From Mucilaginibacter lappiensis (lineage in GTDB: Bacteria > Bacteroidota > Bacteroidia > Sphingobacteriales > Sphingobacteriaceae): a stretch of 64,000 nucleotides of DNA. Numbering within the stretch: the first letter of the stretch is position 1; the number at the start of each line of letters is the position of its first letter. A program made the position numbers and the translations under genes. Shown here in pieces: positions 54,120 to 63,243 of the stretch. The stretch lies in the NCBI RefSeq assembly GCF_900155965.1, contig NZ_FTMG01000025.1:1-64000 (forward strand), written 5' to 3'. The notes under the pieces are model-generated. The model saw only the letters and a program-made list of their open reading frames with translations. It did not search any database and was not told where the DNA came from.

Positions 54120-55620
54120 GTTTTTTAATGTTTAATAGAATGTTTTTAATATGATCGGTAGTGGTAAGCGGGTTTAATAGTGTGAATTTGAGATAGAACT
54201 CTCCGTGAACCTTGGTGCCGGCCACCAACGCATCGCCATGTTTTAAAAGCTGTGCTTTAATATATTGGTTCATTTGGGTCAGGTTAGCGGTATGTAAACC
54301 CGAGGGATTATACCTGAAAACCAATGCCGATAGGTCCGAATAATTCAACAGGTCAAAATCACGATCAGTACTGATGATATGCGCCACATTTTCGGCTGTT
54401 TCAATGATCTTTTCTATGTAACCGCCTAGTTTTTCTTTGCCCATCATACGCAGGGTAAACCAAAGTTTAAGGGCATCAAAACGGCGGGTGGTTTGTATGG
54501 ATTTGTTCACCTGATTGGGGATCTCGTCTGAGTGCTGATCTTTTGGGTTCAGGTAATCGGCATAATGAGTTATCAATCCAAAATATCGTTTATGGTTTAC
54601 CAGGAACGCACTGCTGCTAACCGGCTGAAAGAAGGCTTTATGATAATCGGCAGTGACAGAGTTGGCGAGTTCGATTCCGTTTAACAAGTACCGGTGCTTG
54701 CTGCTCAATAATAAACCGCAACCATAAGCCGCGTCAACATGGTACCACAACTTATATTTGGCAGCTATATGGCCGATGGCTTCCAGGGGATCAAGATTGC
54801 CAAAATCGGTTGTACCTGCAGTGGCTACAACTGCTATAGGGATATTGCCTTGTTTTAATTCACGTTGTATCGCATCTTCCAGCAAAACGGTATTCATCCG
54901 GAAGGTGCGATCGGCTTTTATTTTAACTACAGCTTTTTCGCCCAGACCCAATATCGAAGCGTTTTTCTGGATGCTGAAATGCCCGGCTTCGGAAACAAAG
55001 ATCCGGAAGCGTGATGCTTCTGGTGGTAATCCGTTTTGTTTGATATTATGTTTAAGGTGTTCTATGGAATAATGATCACGGGCTAATAATAAACCCATCA
55101 TATTACTTTGCGAACCCCCGCTGGTAAATACGCCGTCGGCATTTTTATCAAAACCAATTTCATCGCAGGTCCACTCAATCATTTTTTGCTCTATCAGCGT
55201 ACCCCCGGCACTTTGATCCCAGGTATCCAGCGAGGAATTGATAGCGCTGATCAGTACTTCGGCAGCTATAGCGGGTATTACTACGGGACAGTTCAAATGT
55301 GCCACATATTTGGGATGATGGAAGGTAACCGCGTGTTTGGTGTATAACGATTCTACCTCGCTCATCAGGCTTTCATAATCTGGCAGGGGAGTAGTCAGGT
55401 CAACTGATTCAAACTGAGGGCGTAATTGGGCTGCTGTTACACCGCTGAATGGTTTTTTATTATCATGCAAAAAATTAACAACCGACTGACTGGCCAGGCT
55501 CATAGCCTTCAGATATTCCTGGGATGAACCTTCGTAAAATATGTCTTCAAAAGAGGTATCGGTGCTTAAGGCCTCTAATATGGCCTCATCCTGATGTGGA
55601 ACATTGGATTGTGTTATCAT
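54091..55620 (-). CDS. PLP-dependent group II decarboxylase for siderophore diamine
   Basis: I choose ATG 55620 (MITQSNVPHQDEA), giving 509 residues; the longer frame to 55671 begins in a repeat hairpin. The group II PLP marks are FTSGGSQSNMMGLLLARD, WYHVDAAYGCGLLL and the Lys motif SVTADYHKAFFQPV. By family it decarboxylates a diamino acid (2,4-diaminobutyrate, ornithine or lysine) to a diamine, which is then hydroxylated and acylated by the next genes. It is first in the biosynthetic part of the operon. Confidence 0.88.
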   Translation of the reverse strand: MITQSNVPHQDEAILEALSTDTSFEDIFYEGSSQEYLKAMSLASQSVVNFLHDNKKPFSGVTAAQLRPQFESVDLTTPLPDYESLMSEVESLYTKHAVTFHHPKYVAHLNCPVVIPAIAAEVLISAINSSLDTWDQSAGGTLIEQKMIEWTCDEIGFDKNADGVFTSGGSQSNMMGLLLARDHYSIEHLKHNIKQNGLPPEASRFRIFVSEAGHFSIQKNASILGLGEKAVVKIKADRTFRMNTVLLEDAIQRELKQGNIPIAVVATAGTTDFGNLDPLEAIGHIAAKYKLWYHVDAAYGCGLLLSSKHRYLLNGIELANSVTADYHKAFFQPVSSSAFLVNHKRYFGLITHYADYLNPKDQHSDEIPNQVNKSIQTTRRFDALKLWFTLRMMGKEKLGGYIEKIIETAENVAHIISTDRDFDLLNYSDLSALVFRYNPSGLHTANLTQMNQYIKAQLLKHGDALVAGTKVHGEFYLKFTLLNPLTTTDHIKNILLNIKKHGNEFIKFN

Positions 55621-55642
55621 AGGTATCGATGTTTTTAATTTT

Positions 55643-55734
55643 AGTACCAAGTAGCTAGTATCAAGTATCAAAATCTCTGAAACGATATGCTGTTTTAAAA
55701 AAGTCGTGATACTTGATACTAGCTACTTGATACT
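55643..55734. repeat. 28-bp near-perfect inverted repeat, GATACTTGAT-word family
   Basis: Left arm 55643-55670 and right arm 55707-55734 match over 28 bp with one mismatch; the shared core is AAGTAGCTAGTATCAAGTAT. It is a second copy of the hairpin type at 37009-37092. It lies between the TonB receptor stop and the decarboxylase start on the minus strand. Confidence 0.8.
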
Positions 55735-55743
55735 GCTTATATA

Positions 55744-58338
55744 TTAATAACTGATGGTATAGGTTAAAGAAAATGTTCTGCCGCGACCGTAGTATTGGTA
55801 CAGTTTGGCTGGGGCTCCGTAAAACAGTACCGAGCGCTGTCCCCAGAATGTCAAATACTGCTTATCCCAAAGATTTTGGATACCGGCAGACAGCGTACCC
55901 AATGGTAATTTTATGTTACCCACCAAATCAAATGTGGTAAAGCCTTTAAGCTCCAGGTTTTGATAATCTTTCAGGTCAAGCGAGCGCACGGCTTGTAGCC
56001 TTACCGAAAAATCCTGACTTTGCCAGCCAGCAAAACCCACAAATTTGGATGGATTGGTAGAGATAATAGAATTGCGCTGATATCCTTTATCAGGTGTTTT
56101 GATATCTGAAATAATGAACTGACCAGAAACGCCAACTATTAAACCTTTGGGTTGCTGGCTATAGCTCAGTTCACCTTCAAAACCGTAGTTGCGTACTTTT
56201 TGATCGGTAACGGATATGGTAAAATTGCTGGTATTGATGAGGATGGCTTTGTCTGATACAGAATAAAAACCTGCTATCTGGCCTTTAAAGCCACTTTCGT
56301 CGCTCAACCTGCCGCCAAGTTCATACTGGTTGGTTTTGATACCGCTTAATGGCGCGTCTTTTACATTGATGCTGTTAACCAGTTTCCAGTTATCCCCATC
56401 GCGTACATAAGAACCGGTGCCGTAATATTTGGTTGGATCGGGTACCGAGAAGCCTTGTGAGTAGTTTGCCCATACCTGTGCTTTATTGCTAAACTTATAG
56501 ATTAGGCTACCATTGAACAGGGCCACATTATAATCGTTTTTACCTCCGGGAATTTTATCTGCCGAAGTACCAATGCCATAGTTTACAGATACTTGCTGCT
56601 GAAAGCGAACAAAGTCATCCACGGTTACATTCATATGTTGCTGGCGTATTCCTCCCGATAGAGTAAGGTTATCGACAATTTCCCAGCTGGCCTGCGCAAA
56701 GCCTGATATGCCCAGTATGCGATTACCCGGATAACGTTCTAAAGTGCTGGCAGTTTTGTTGATCAGTCCACCTGAGCTATAGCTTAAATTGGTATCAAAG
56801 AAGGCTTGCGTTCCTACAAACTTTTCGTGGTCCAGGTCGGCACCATAGGTTACTTTTACCTTGTCCCACTGTTTTGCTAGAACTGCCTTGAAGCCATACA
56901 CATCGGTGTTTTGGCGCGATGCAGCCAATGGTAAAGGTTTTACATTACCCGGTGCAACGGTAAGATCGCGTGATTGAACAATACCTTCGGGGAAAGAGGG
57001 ATTAAAATCCAATTTTTCTGACCGGACAAAGGCCTGGAACTGGAAGCTTTGACCTCCCAGTATATTACCAACACGGTATTGACCATTAATAAAAATGCGT
57101 TTACTGCGCGGCACCACGTCGGCATCAAAGCCTTTGCGTACATCCAGCAGTGAAGGGTCTGGGGCTACATTATTATTGGCATTGGCTGGTAATGCACCGG
57201 CCAGATTATTACCTAAAAATAAGCCATGGTCGCTGTTGTATTTGGAGTTGTAATATTGTGCATCCAAACTGATGGTTTGGTTGTGTTTGAGTTTAAAATC
57301 AACATTACCAAACAGATCAATGCTGCGGTTGTATTGTAAGTCGCCTTGTTTGGTATCGATGATGATCTGGTGGCCATCGCCATCATAAGCAGCGCCATTT
57401 TGCTGATAAGCAAAACCTAAACGGCCCTTTACAAAGCTATTGCCACCGGCGATGGATTGTGCTACGCGCAAATCATGATCATCGCCATGGCCTAAGCCGC
57501 TGCGCCCCCCTACTTCGGTCTGGAAAGCCAGTTTCTCTGATGTTGATTTTTTGGTTACGATGTTGATGATCCCACCAGTGGCATCGCCACCATAAACCGA
57601 GCTTGCGCCGGATAGTACTTCGATCTTTTCGATATTGAATGGATCAATAGCATCAAACTGGCGACTGGTATTACGGGTGCTATTGATAGATACGCCATCG
57701 ATCATTACTAATATATTACGTCCACGGATATTTTGTGCGTAGTTGGAGCGACCCTGGCTTCCAACATCCAAACCAGGGATCAATATACCCAATGCTTCCT
57801 TCAATGGTACACCCGCTTTGATCTGGGATTGTAGTTTGGCACTATCGATAACCCAAACTGTGCCGGGTATTTCGCTGATATGCTGCGGTGAACGAGATGA
57901 AACCACTACCACCTCATTCAGGTTATTATTTAAATTGATAGAAGTTACCGGTTTATTATCCGTTGTTTGAATGGTGATGACATTGCCCTGTACCTTTAAT
58001 TTAAGGTTAGCACCTATCAGGTCATGTAATATTTTTTTGATGGGTTGATTCGTGGCATCTACATTCACCATCTTTTTGGCATCAAGCCTGGTATTGCTAT
58101 AGGAGATACTTACAGAAGCTCTATCGCCAATAGCCAGCAGTGCATCGGCCAAAGTAATATTACTTAATTTGATAGTTACTGGTTTATCAAGTATATCTTG
58201 TTGTGCAAATAAATGAGTGGTGTTGAAAAGTGTTAAAACAATAATAATTAATACTTTAGAGACAATATTTAGCGGTTTAAAGGTAAAGCCTGAAGAATAT
58301 TTAGTTAAATTGTTGAGGTAAGTATGTACCTGTTTCAT
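55744..58338 (-). CDS. TonB-dependent siderophore receptor with STN signalling domain
   Basis: The 864-residue protein has a signal segment (about 28-47), an STN domain (about 50-125; KLSNITLADALLAIGDRASVS), a plug domain (about 140-260; PGLDVGSQGRSNYAQNIRG, LVMIDGVSINS, VYGGDATGGIINIVTKKS), and a 22-strand barrel ending FSLTYTISY. The STN domain is the part that talks to FecR-type anti-sigma factors. FecR and sigma genes lie just upstream on the same strand, so it both imports and signals the ferric siderophore, probably the one made by the next genes. Confidence 0.92.
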   Translation of the reverse strand: MKQVHTYLNNLTKYSSGFTFKPLNIVSKVLIIIVLTLFNTTHLFAQQDILDKPVTIKLSNITLADALLAIGDRASVSISYSNTRLDAKKMVNVDATNQPIKKILHDLIGANLKLKVQGNVITIQTTDNKPVTSINLNNNLNEVVVVSSRSPQHISEIPGTVWVIDSAKLQSQIKAGVPLKEALGILIPGLDVGSQGRSNYAQNIRGRNILVMIDGVSINSTRNTSRQFDAIDPFNIEKIEVLSGASSVYGGDATGGIINIVTKKSTSEKLAFQTEVGGRSGLGHGDDHDLRVAQSIAGGNSFVKGRLGFAYQQNGAAYDGDGHQIIIDTKQGDLQYNRSIDLFGNVDFKLKHNQTISLDAQYYNSKYNSDHGLFLGNNLAGALPANANNNVAPDPSLLDVRKGFDADVVPRSKRIFINGQYRVGNILGGQSFQFQAFVRSEKLDFNPSFPEGIVQSRDLTVAPGNVKPLPLAASRQNTDVYGFKAVLAKQWDKVKVTYGADLDHEKFVGTQAFFDTNLSYSSGGLINKTASTLERYPGNRILGISGFAQASWEIVDNLTLSGGIRQQHMNVTVDDFVRFQQQVSVNYGIGTSADKIPGGKNDYNVALFNGSLIYKFSNKAQVWANYSQGFSVPDPTKYYGTGSYVRDGDNWKLVNSINVKDAPLSGIKTNQYELGGRLSDESGFKGQIAGFYSVSDKAILINTSNFTISVTDQKVRNYGFEGELSYSQQPKGLIVGVSGQFIISDIKTPDKGYQRNSIISTNPSKFVGFAGWQSQDFSVRLQAVRSLDLKDYQNLELKGFTTFDLVGNIKLPLGTLSAGIQNLWDKQYLTFWGQRSVLFYGAPAKLYQYYGRGRTFSLTYTISY

Positions 58339-58382
58339 ATTTTCGTTTAAATGTTTAATTAATTAAGGATTAGTTGAGCAAA

Positions 58383-58417
58383 TCCCGGTGTTGTAGTTTG
58401 GCGACGAAACACCGGGA
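58383..58417 (-). other. Hairpin in the receptor gene leader
   Basis: TCCCGGTGTT (58383-58392) and AACACCGGGA (58408-58417) are perfect arms with a 15-base loop, 45 bp upstream of the receptor start and 48 bp after the FecR stop. On the coding strand there is no U run after the stem, so it is more likely an mRNA stability or leader element than a terminator. Confidence 0.5.
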
Positions 58418-58465
58418 ATTTTTATTTTTATATTTTTCTACATCGACTTTAGTAATAGTATCTGT

Positions 58466-59422
58466 TTAATAAATAGTTACATTATTCCCGGTTATCTTAT
58501 AATGAAGGCCTATAGCAAACTCCAGGCTGTTGAGTACACTTTTTATATCGGGGTTGTTAAAGCGGCCGGTGTAACGTTCATTCTTTAATAAGTGGTTATT
58601 AATAAGCACCTTTACGTTATACCAGCGTTCGAGGGTTGATGCTATGTCGCTCAATTTCTGATCTTTAAATTGCAATTGATTATTACGCCAGCTATAATAA
58701 GCAGCGGCATATACCGATTGTTGTTTTAAAGACTGATCAACATCATACACCCCTTGCTGGTTAGCCGTAAGAATTAGAAAGCTTTTTTTAATTCTTGGCG
58801 AAAACATTACTCTTCCTTCTTCAACCACTACATCGGTTTTATTTTCCTCTGGATAGGCCCTTAGATTAAAATGAGTGCCTAAAACCCTTACAACCACCTG
58901 TTTGCTATTGATAGAAAATGGGCGTTTCTTGTCTTTAGCTACGGTAAAAAATGCTTCCCCTTCAAATTCTACAACTCTTGATGTATCGGTAAATTTTTCG
59001 GGGTACCGAAGCTTGCTATCTGAGTTTAGCTGAATAATTGTTCCGTCGGGCAAAGTGCAGGTAGCTTTTTTTCCTTTAGGAACCTTTACTTCGTGATAGC
59101 TAATGAGGTTATTATCTTTCTCCTGATGCTTTCCGGTAGAGTGGTAAATGTAAAATGCAAAGCCTACGATCAAAACAATACTTGCGGCCACTTTGATCAA
59201 CCAGGTCCAGTTTGTTTTTCGGGGCTCATCTTCAATAAATATCCGGCTGGAGAGTTCTGCCCATGTTTTATCCTCTATACCTTGTATATCTACAGGAGCA
59301 GAAATAGTGAAATCACTTTCTGTTATGTTTTGTAGCCATTGTTTAATTGCAAACTGTTCATCAGTGCTGCATTGACCCTGATGATACCGTTCTAATAGTT
59401 CCTGCGTTATTTCTATTTTCAT
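58466..59422 (-). CDS. FecR-family anti-sigma factor
   Basis: The 318-residue protein has a cytosolic N-terminus (about 1-70), one TM helix (about 73-91; WLIKVAASIVLIVGFAFYIY), and the FecR domain (about 110-210; VKVPKGKKATCTLPDGTIIQLNSDSKL, FEGEAFFTVAKDKKRPF). A C-terminal DUF4974/STN-like domain (about 245-318) follows. It should hold the sigma factor until the receptor signals. It is between the sigma and receptor genes. Confidence 0.92.
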   Translation of the reverse strand: MKIEITQELLERYHQGQCSTDEQFAIKQWLQNITESDFTISAPVDIQGIEDKTWAELSSRIFIEDEPRKTNWTWLIKVAASIVLIVGFAFYIYHSTGKHQEKDNNLISYHEVKVPKGKKATCTLPDGTIIQLNSDSKLRYPEKFTDTSRVVEFEGEAFFTVAKDKKRPFSINSKQVVVRVLGTHFNLRAYPEENKTDVVVEEGRVMFSPRIKKSFLILTANQQGVYDVDQSLKQQSVYAAAYYSWRNNQLQFKDQKLSDIASTLERWYNVKVLINNHLLKNERYTGRFNNPDIKSVLNSLEFAIGLHYKITGNNVTIY

Positions 59423-59587
59423 TTAATTAAATGCAAGCTACGTGTTGCATTCAATATCATAGCCGATTAATTCCTTATTCTTCCTAAGACTAATTCTAAA
59501 TAATATTTAAATAGCAGATTTTCAGGTAGAAAAAAATCAGTAGTAAGAGAAATAGAGAATAAATTTCAGCATTTAGCCTGTGTTTTA

Positions 59588-60124
59588 TTAGTCAACAGCC
59601 AAATTATCCCGGAGAAAATTCAATGCTTTGTAGAGGTGGTATTCAACGGTTTTTTCTGATATAAGCAAAGCCGAAGCAATGGATTTTTTATCTAATCCTT
59701 GTTGCTGGCTTAAACGGTAAACCTCCTGCGATTTATAGGGAAGCCTATTGATAAGGCGATTGATCGTTTTATACAGTTCGTTGTAGTTCAGTGTGTCTTC
59801 GGTATATGTACCTTCAGTTGATTGATTTTGAATAACATTTTGCAGATGTTTTTGACGGTTTGATGTGGTACGGCAATATTCAAATACCTCGAGTTTAGCC
59901 GATCTGAAAATGTATTGTTCAATGGATACGTTTATCTGGAGGGAGTTTCTACGTTTCCATAACGATTCAAATATGTCCTGGGAAAGCTCTGCAGCTATGT
60001 CTTCATCTCTCAAAGTATGATAACAAATAGCAAAAACTTTTTTCCAATACATGCGGTATAGCTGCTGAAAGGACTGCTCGGTTAAGTGAAAAACTACTTG
60101 GGGGTATTTATTATTGCCTGACAC
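59588..60124 (-). CDS. ECF RNA polymerase sigma-70 factor (FecI-like)
   Basis: The 178-residue protein has sigma region 2 (LYRMYWKKVFAICYHTLRDED, AAELSQDIFESLWKRR) and region 4 (INRLPYKSQEVYRLSQQQGLD, ALLISEKTVEYHLYKALNFL). This is the Bacteroidota ECF expansion type. With FecR and the STN receptor it forms a full cell-surface signalling triple. A TATATTTG octamer lies just upstream. Confidence 0.92.
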   Translation of the reverse strand: MSGNNKYPQVVFHLTEQSFQQLYRMYWKKVFAICYHTLRDEDIAAELSQDIFESLWKRRNSLQINVSIEQYIFRSAKLEVFEYCRTTSNRQKHLQNVIQNQSTEGTYTEDTLNYNELYKTINRLINRLPYKSQEVYRLSQQQGLDKKSIASALLISEKTVEYHLYKALNFLRDNLAVD

Positions 60125-60141
60125 TGAAAGCTAATTTTGGA

Positions 60142-60149
60142 CAAATATA
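60142..60149 (-). promoter_or_regulatory. Candidate -7 element of the sigma factor gene
   Basis: On the minus strand the bases read TATATTTG, matching TAnnTTTG, 17 bp before the start at 60124. No good -33 was seen. Confidence 0.4.
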
Positions 60150-60270
60150 GATAACTATTTAGAATGATTATAAATAAAAGTGATTAAATATGATATTAGA
60201 TTGAAAGTTGAGATTTATTGCGCTCCATTAGTACATCCCGATCCCCAATGATATTGAATACTTAACCTTG

Positions 60271-60382
60271 AGTGGGTTTACATGTAAACACACTATATGA
60301 TGGTAAAATGAATTTAATGAATTGATTTTCAGTAAAATATATAAATGTTAACCATGAAAAGTGTAAACCATGTAAACCCACT
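60271..60382. repeat. TGTAAACC element, copy C with perfect 14-bp ends
   Basis: AGTGGGTTTACATG (60271-60284) and CATGTAAACCCACT (60369-60382) are exact inverted ends. The core is AT-rich with TTGATTTTCAG and ATGTTAACCATG. This is the best-preserved copy, 112 bp long. Confidence 0.75.
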
Positions 60383-60541
60383 TTTGTAACAAAATAGTCT
60401 GCCTATTTAGGGATTATGCTTAAAACCTTAATCAATTTTAACTATTGGATATAGAATTAATCGATTGTGATTGTGTTCTTTAATGTCCTAATTTTATACC
60501 ACTGTACAATCAGTAGGAGTTCAATACATAAACTTATAAAT

Positions 60542-62800
60542 ATGGAAAACGAATCAAATGACATCAGTAAATGCCCGTTTCACAACGGCAGTATGAAAAA
60601 TAATGCTGGCGGTGGTGGTACCCGGAACCACAATTGGTGGCCCAACCAGTTAAAGCTAAATATCCTGCGCCAAAATTCCTCTTTATCAAACCCAACGGAT
60701 AAAGATTTTAATTATGCAGAAGCATTTAAAAGCCTTGACCTGGCAGCAGTAAAACAAGATCTTCATGCATTGATGACTGACTCACAGGACTGGTGGCCGG
60801 CAGATTTTGGTCACTATGGTGGTTTGTTCATACGTATGGCGTGGCATAGTGCCGGAACTTACCGGGTAGGTGACGGACGCGGCGGGGCAGGTGCTGGATT
60901 GCAACGTTTTGCTCCGCTTAACAGCTGGCCCGACAATGTAAGTCTTGATAAAGCCCGTAGGTTACTTTGGCCTATCAAACAAAAATATGGCCGTAAAATT
61001 TCATGGGCCGATTTGATGATCCTTACCGGTAATATAGCATTGGAATCAATGGGTTTTAAAACCTTTGGTTTTGCAGGCGGGCGCGAAGATGTTTGGGAAG
61101 CCGATGAGTCTGTGTATTGGGGATCTGAAACCACCTGGTTGGGTGGCGATCTTCGCTACGCACACGGCTCACCTGGTGTGCAGGAAGGGCACGGGGTATT
61201 GGTGACAGACGAAGATGCCGATGGCGACATCCATTCCCGTAACCTCGAAAAACCGCTTGCAGCTGTACAAATGGGGCTGATCTATGTGAATCCCGAAGGT
61301 CCTGATGGTAATCCTGACCCCGTTGCTGCCGCTAAAGATATCCGCGATACATTTGGCCGTATGGCCATGAACGATGAGGAAACAGTTGCATTAATAGCTG
61401 GTGGTCATAGTTTCGGCAAAACCCACGGTGCCGCATCTGCTGACCATGTAGGCAAAGAACCTGAAGCTGCAGGCATCGAATCGCAGGGTTTTGGATGGAG
61501 CAACAGTTATGGTTCTGGCAAAGGTGCCGACGCGATTACCAGCGGGTTGGAGGTAATATGGACAAAAACACCAACCAAATGGAGCAATGATTTTTTTGAA
61601 AATCTGTTTGGTTTTGAATGGCAACTGACAAAAAGCCCGGCTGGTGCAAACCAATGGGTAGCTAAAGATGCAGAAGCCACCATCCCTGATGCGTATGATA
61701 GCTCAAAAAAACATAAGCCGGCTATGCTCACTACAGATTTGGCTTTGAGGTTTGACCCAGCTTACGAAAAAGTGTCAAGGCGCTTCTTGGAAAATCCTGA
61801 TGAATTTGCAGATGCTTTCGCCCGTGCCTGGTACAAACTAACACACCGCGATATGGGCCCCCGCGAACGTTACCTAGGGCCGGATGTACCACAGGAAGAA
61901 TTGCTGTGGCAGGATCCTATCCCTGCAGTTGACCACGCGTTGATAGCTGAAGGTGATATTACGGCTTTAAAAGCAAAAGTATTGGCATCAGGTTTAAACA
62001 TATCTGAGCTGGTTTCCACCGCATGGGCTTCGGCTTCCAGCTTCCGCGGTACAGACAAGCGCGGTGGCGCAAATGGTGCCCGTATTCGCCTTGCCCCGCA
62101 AAAATACTGGCAGGTGAACAGCCCGGCACAATTGCAAAATGTATTGAGCATCTTAGAGGGTATTCAAAAAGAATTTAATGCAGGCGGTAAAAAAGTTTCA
62201 TTGGCAGATGTGATTGTACTGGCCGGTTCTGCAGCGGTTGAAAAAGCAGCTAAAGATGCAGGCCACAACATCACGGTACCTTTTAAACCAGGCCGTGCGG
62301 ATGCTTCTCAAGAACAGACCGATGTAGAATCGTTCGGTTACCTGGAGCCTGCTGCAGATGGTTTCCGCAATTACCGCAAAACAAAAGCCCCGGTATCTAC
62401 CGAAGAATTACTGATAGATAAGGCGCATTTACTTACGCTTACTGCACCTGAATTAACTGTATTACTAGGTGGCTTGCGTGTACTGAATATTAATTTTGAT
62501 GGTTCCAAACATGGTGTTTTTACATCACGTCCGGGTGCGCTTACTAATGATTTCTTTGTAAACCTGCTTGACATGAATACTGCATGGAAAGCAATATCGG
62601 CCGACAAAGAACTTTACGAAGGTAGCGATCGTGTCACCGGTGCAGTAAAATGGACAGGTACCCGTGCAGATCTTGTGTTGGGCTCCAACTCAGAACTGAG
62701 GGCCATTGCAGAACTATATGCAAGTACAGATGCTCAGGATAAGTTTGTAAAGGATTTTGTAAAAGCTTGGGACAAAGTGATGAATCTGGACCGGTTTTAA
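60542..62800 (+). CDS. katG: catalase-peroxidase KatG
   Basis: I start at MENESNDISKCPFHNG, 25 codons into the open frame, giving 752 residues, the normal KatG length. The N-terminal heme domain has RMAWHSAGTYRVGDGRGG (distal His, Trp and Arg), LIYVNPEGPDGNPDP (Tyr of the adduct), MAMNDEETVALIAGGHSFGK (Met of the adduct and proximal His). The C-terminal domain has the degenerate copy. The Met-Tyr-Trp set for catalase activity is present. It removes H2O2 and peroxides. It is divergent from the iron-uptake cluster. Confidence 0.95.
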   Translation: MENESNDISKCPFHNGSMKNNAGGGGTRNHNWWPNQLKLNILRQNSSLSNPTDKDFNYAEAFKSLDLAAVKQDLHALMTDSQDWWPADFGHYGGLFIRMAWHSAGTYRVGDGRGGAGAGLQRFAPLNSWPDNVSLDKARRLLWPIKQKYGRKISWADLMILTGNIALESMGFKTFGFAGGREDVWEADESVYWGSETTWLGGDLRYAHGSPGVQEGHGVLVTDEDADGDIHSRNLEKPLAAVQMGLIYVNPEGPDGNPDPVAAAKDIRDTFGRMAMNDEETVALIAGGHSFGKTHGAASADHVGKEPEAAGIESQGFGWSNSYGSGKGADAITSGLEVIWTKTPTKWSNDFFENLFGFEWQLTKSPAGANQWVAKDAEATIPDAYDSSKKHKPAMLTTDLALRFDPAYEKVSRRFLENPDEFADAFARAWYKLTHRDMGPRERYLGPDVPQEELLWQDPIPAVDHALIAEGDITALKAKVLASGLNISELVSTAWASASSFRGTDKRGGANGARIRLAPQKYWQVNSPAQLQNVLSILEGIQKEFNAGGKKVSLADVIVLAGSAAVEKAAKDAGHNITVPFKPGRADASQEQTDVESFGYLEPAADGFRNYRKTKAPVSTEELLIDKAHLLTLTAPELTVLLGGLRVLNINFDGSKHGVFTSRPGALTNDFFVNLLDMNTAWKAISADKELYEGSDRVTGAVKWTGTRADLVLGSNSELRAIAELYASTDAQDKFVKDFVKAWDKVMNLDRF

Positions 62801-63243
62801 ATTTGGTTGATCCCAACCATTCATCACCTCAGGTTTTTCTTTTGATCCGTTAATGGATCAGATAGATGAATGAAGATTACCAAATAAAAAAGGCACCTGT
62901 AACAGGGTGTCTTTTTTATTTGGTAAAGTCCTGATTTAAATACTATCAAATTATATTTTTAACTCTGAAAAAGATAAAGCTTAATAAAAAAATATTAATA
63001 TTACTTAAATGCAGTCACAATAATAAATTTAGATTCCTTCGTACAATATTTAATACTTCACTGCTTTTTTGAAGTATATAACTATTTTTATAAGCCGGAA
63101 CACTATTTTTTAAGTAACAAAATACCGAGCTGACATAAAACTTTGTATATTTTCAGGTTTTATTGATCCTGATATAACCTGAATTGACAATGGTTTATTT
63201 ATGAGTTGCCTAAAAGATCACAAACTGTTTTAACAATTTTAAC
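62801..63243. other. Intergenic gap between katG and the C39 exporter gene
   Basis: It contains the katG terminator (62882-62921), a small dyad ATACTTCA / TGAAGTAT (63053-63077) and AT-rich DNA that should hold the exporter promoter. No small precursor gene with a double-glycine leader was found. Confidence 0.5.
62882..62921 (+). terminator. Intrinsic terminator of katG
   Basis: AAATAAAAAAGGCACC and GGGTGTCTTTTTTATTT pair with one or two mismatches around TGTAACA; a U-rich stretch ends the stem. It is 81 bp after the stop. Confidence 0.85.

Larger units (their letters stand above)
60125..60541. other. Intergenic gap between sigma factor and katG
   Basis: The divergent gap holds the likely sigma promoter (60142-60149), copy C of the TGTAAACC element (60271-60382) and the katG leader. 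No open frame of note was seen. Confidence 0.55.

Noticed and set aside
60431..60470. OxyR-like operator before katG (CTATTGGATATAG)
   Set aside because: Only one partial dyad is seen and the four-element spacing of OxyR sites is not met.
60859..62607. Long open frames antisense to katG
   Set aside because: They follow from the codon bias of katG and have no family match or start context.
63201..63233. Ten-codon frame MSCLKDHKLF just upstream of the C39 exporter as a peptide precursor
   Set aside because: It is too short, lacks a double-glycine site, and no start signal supports it.
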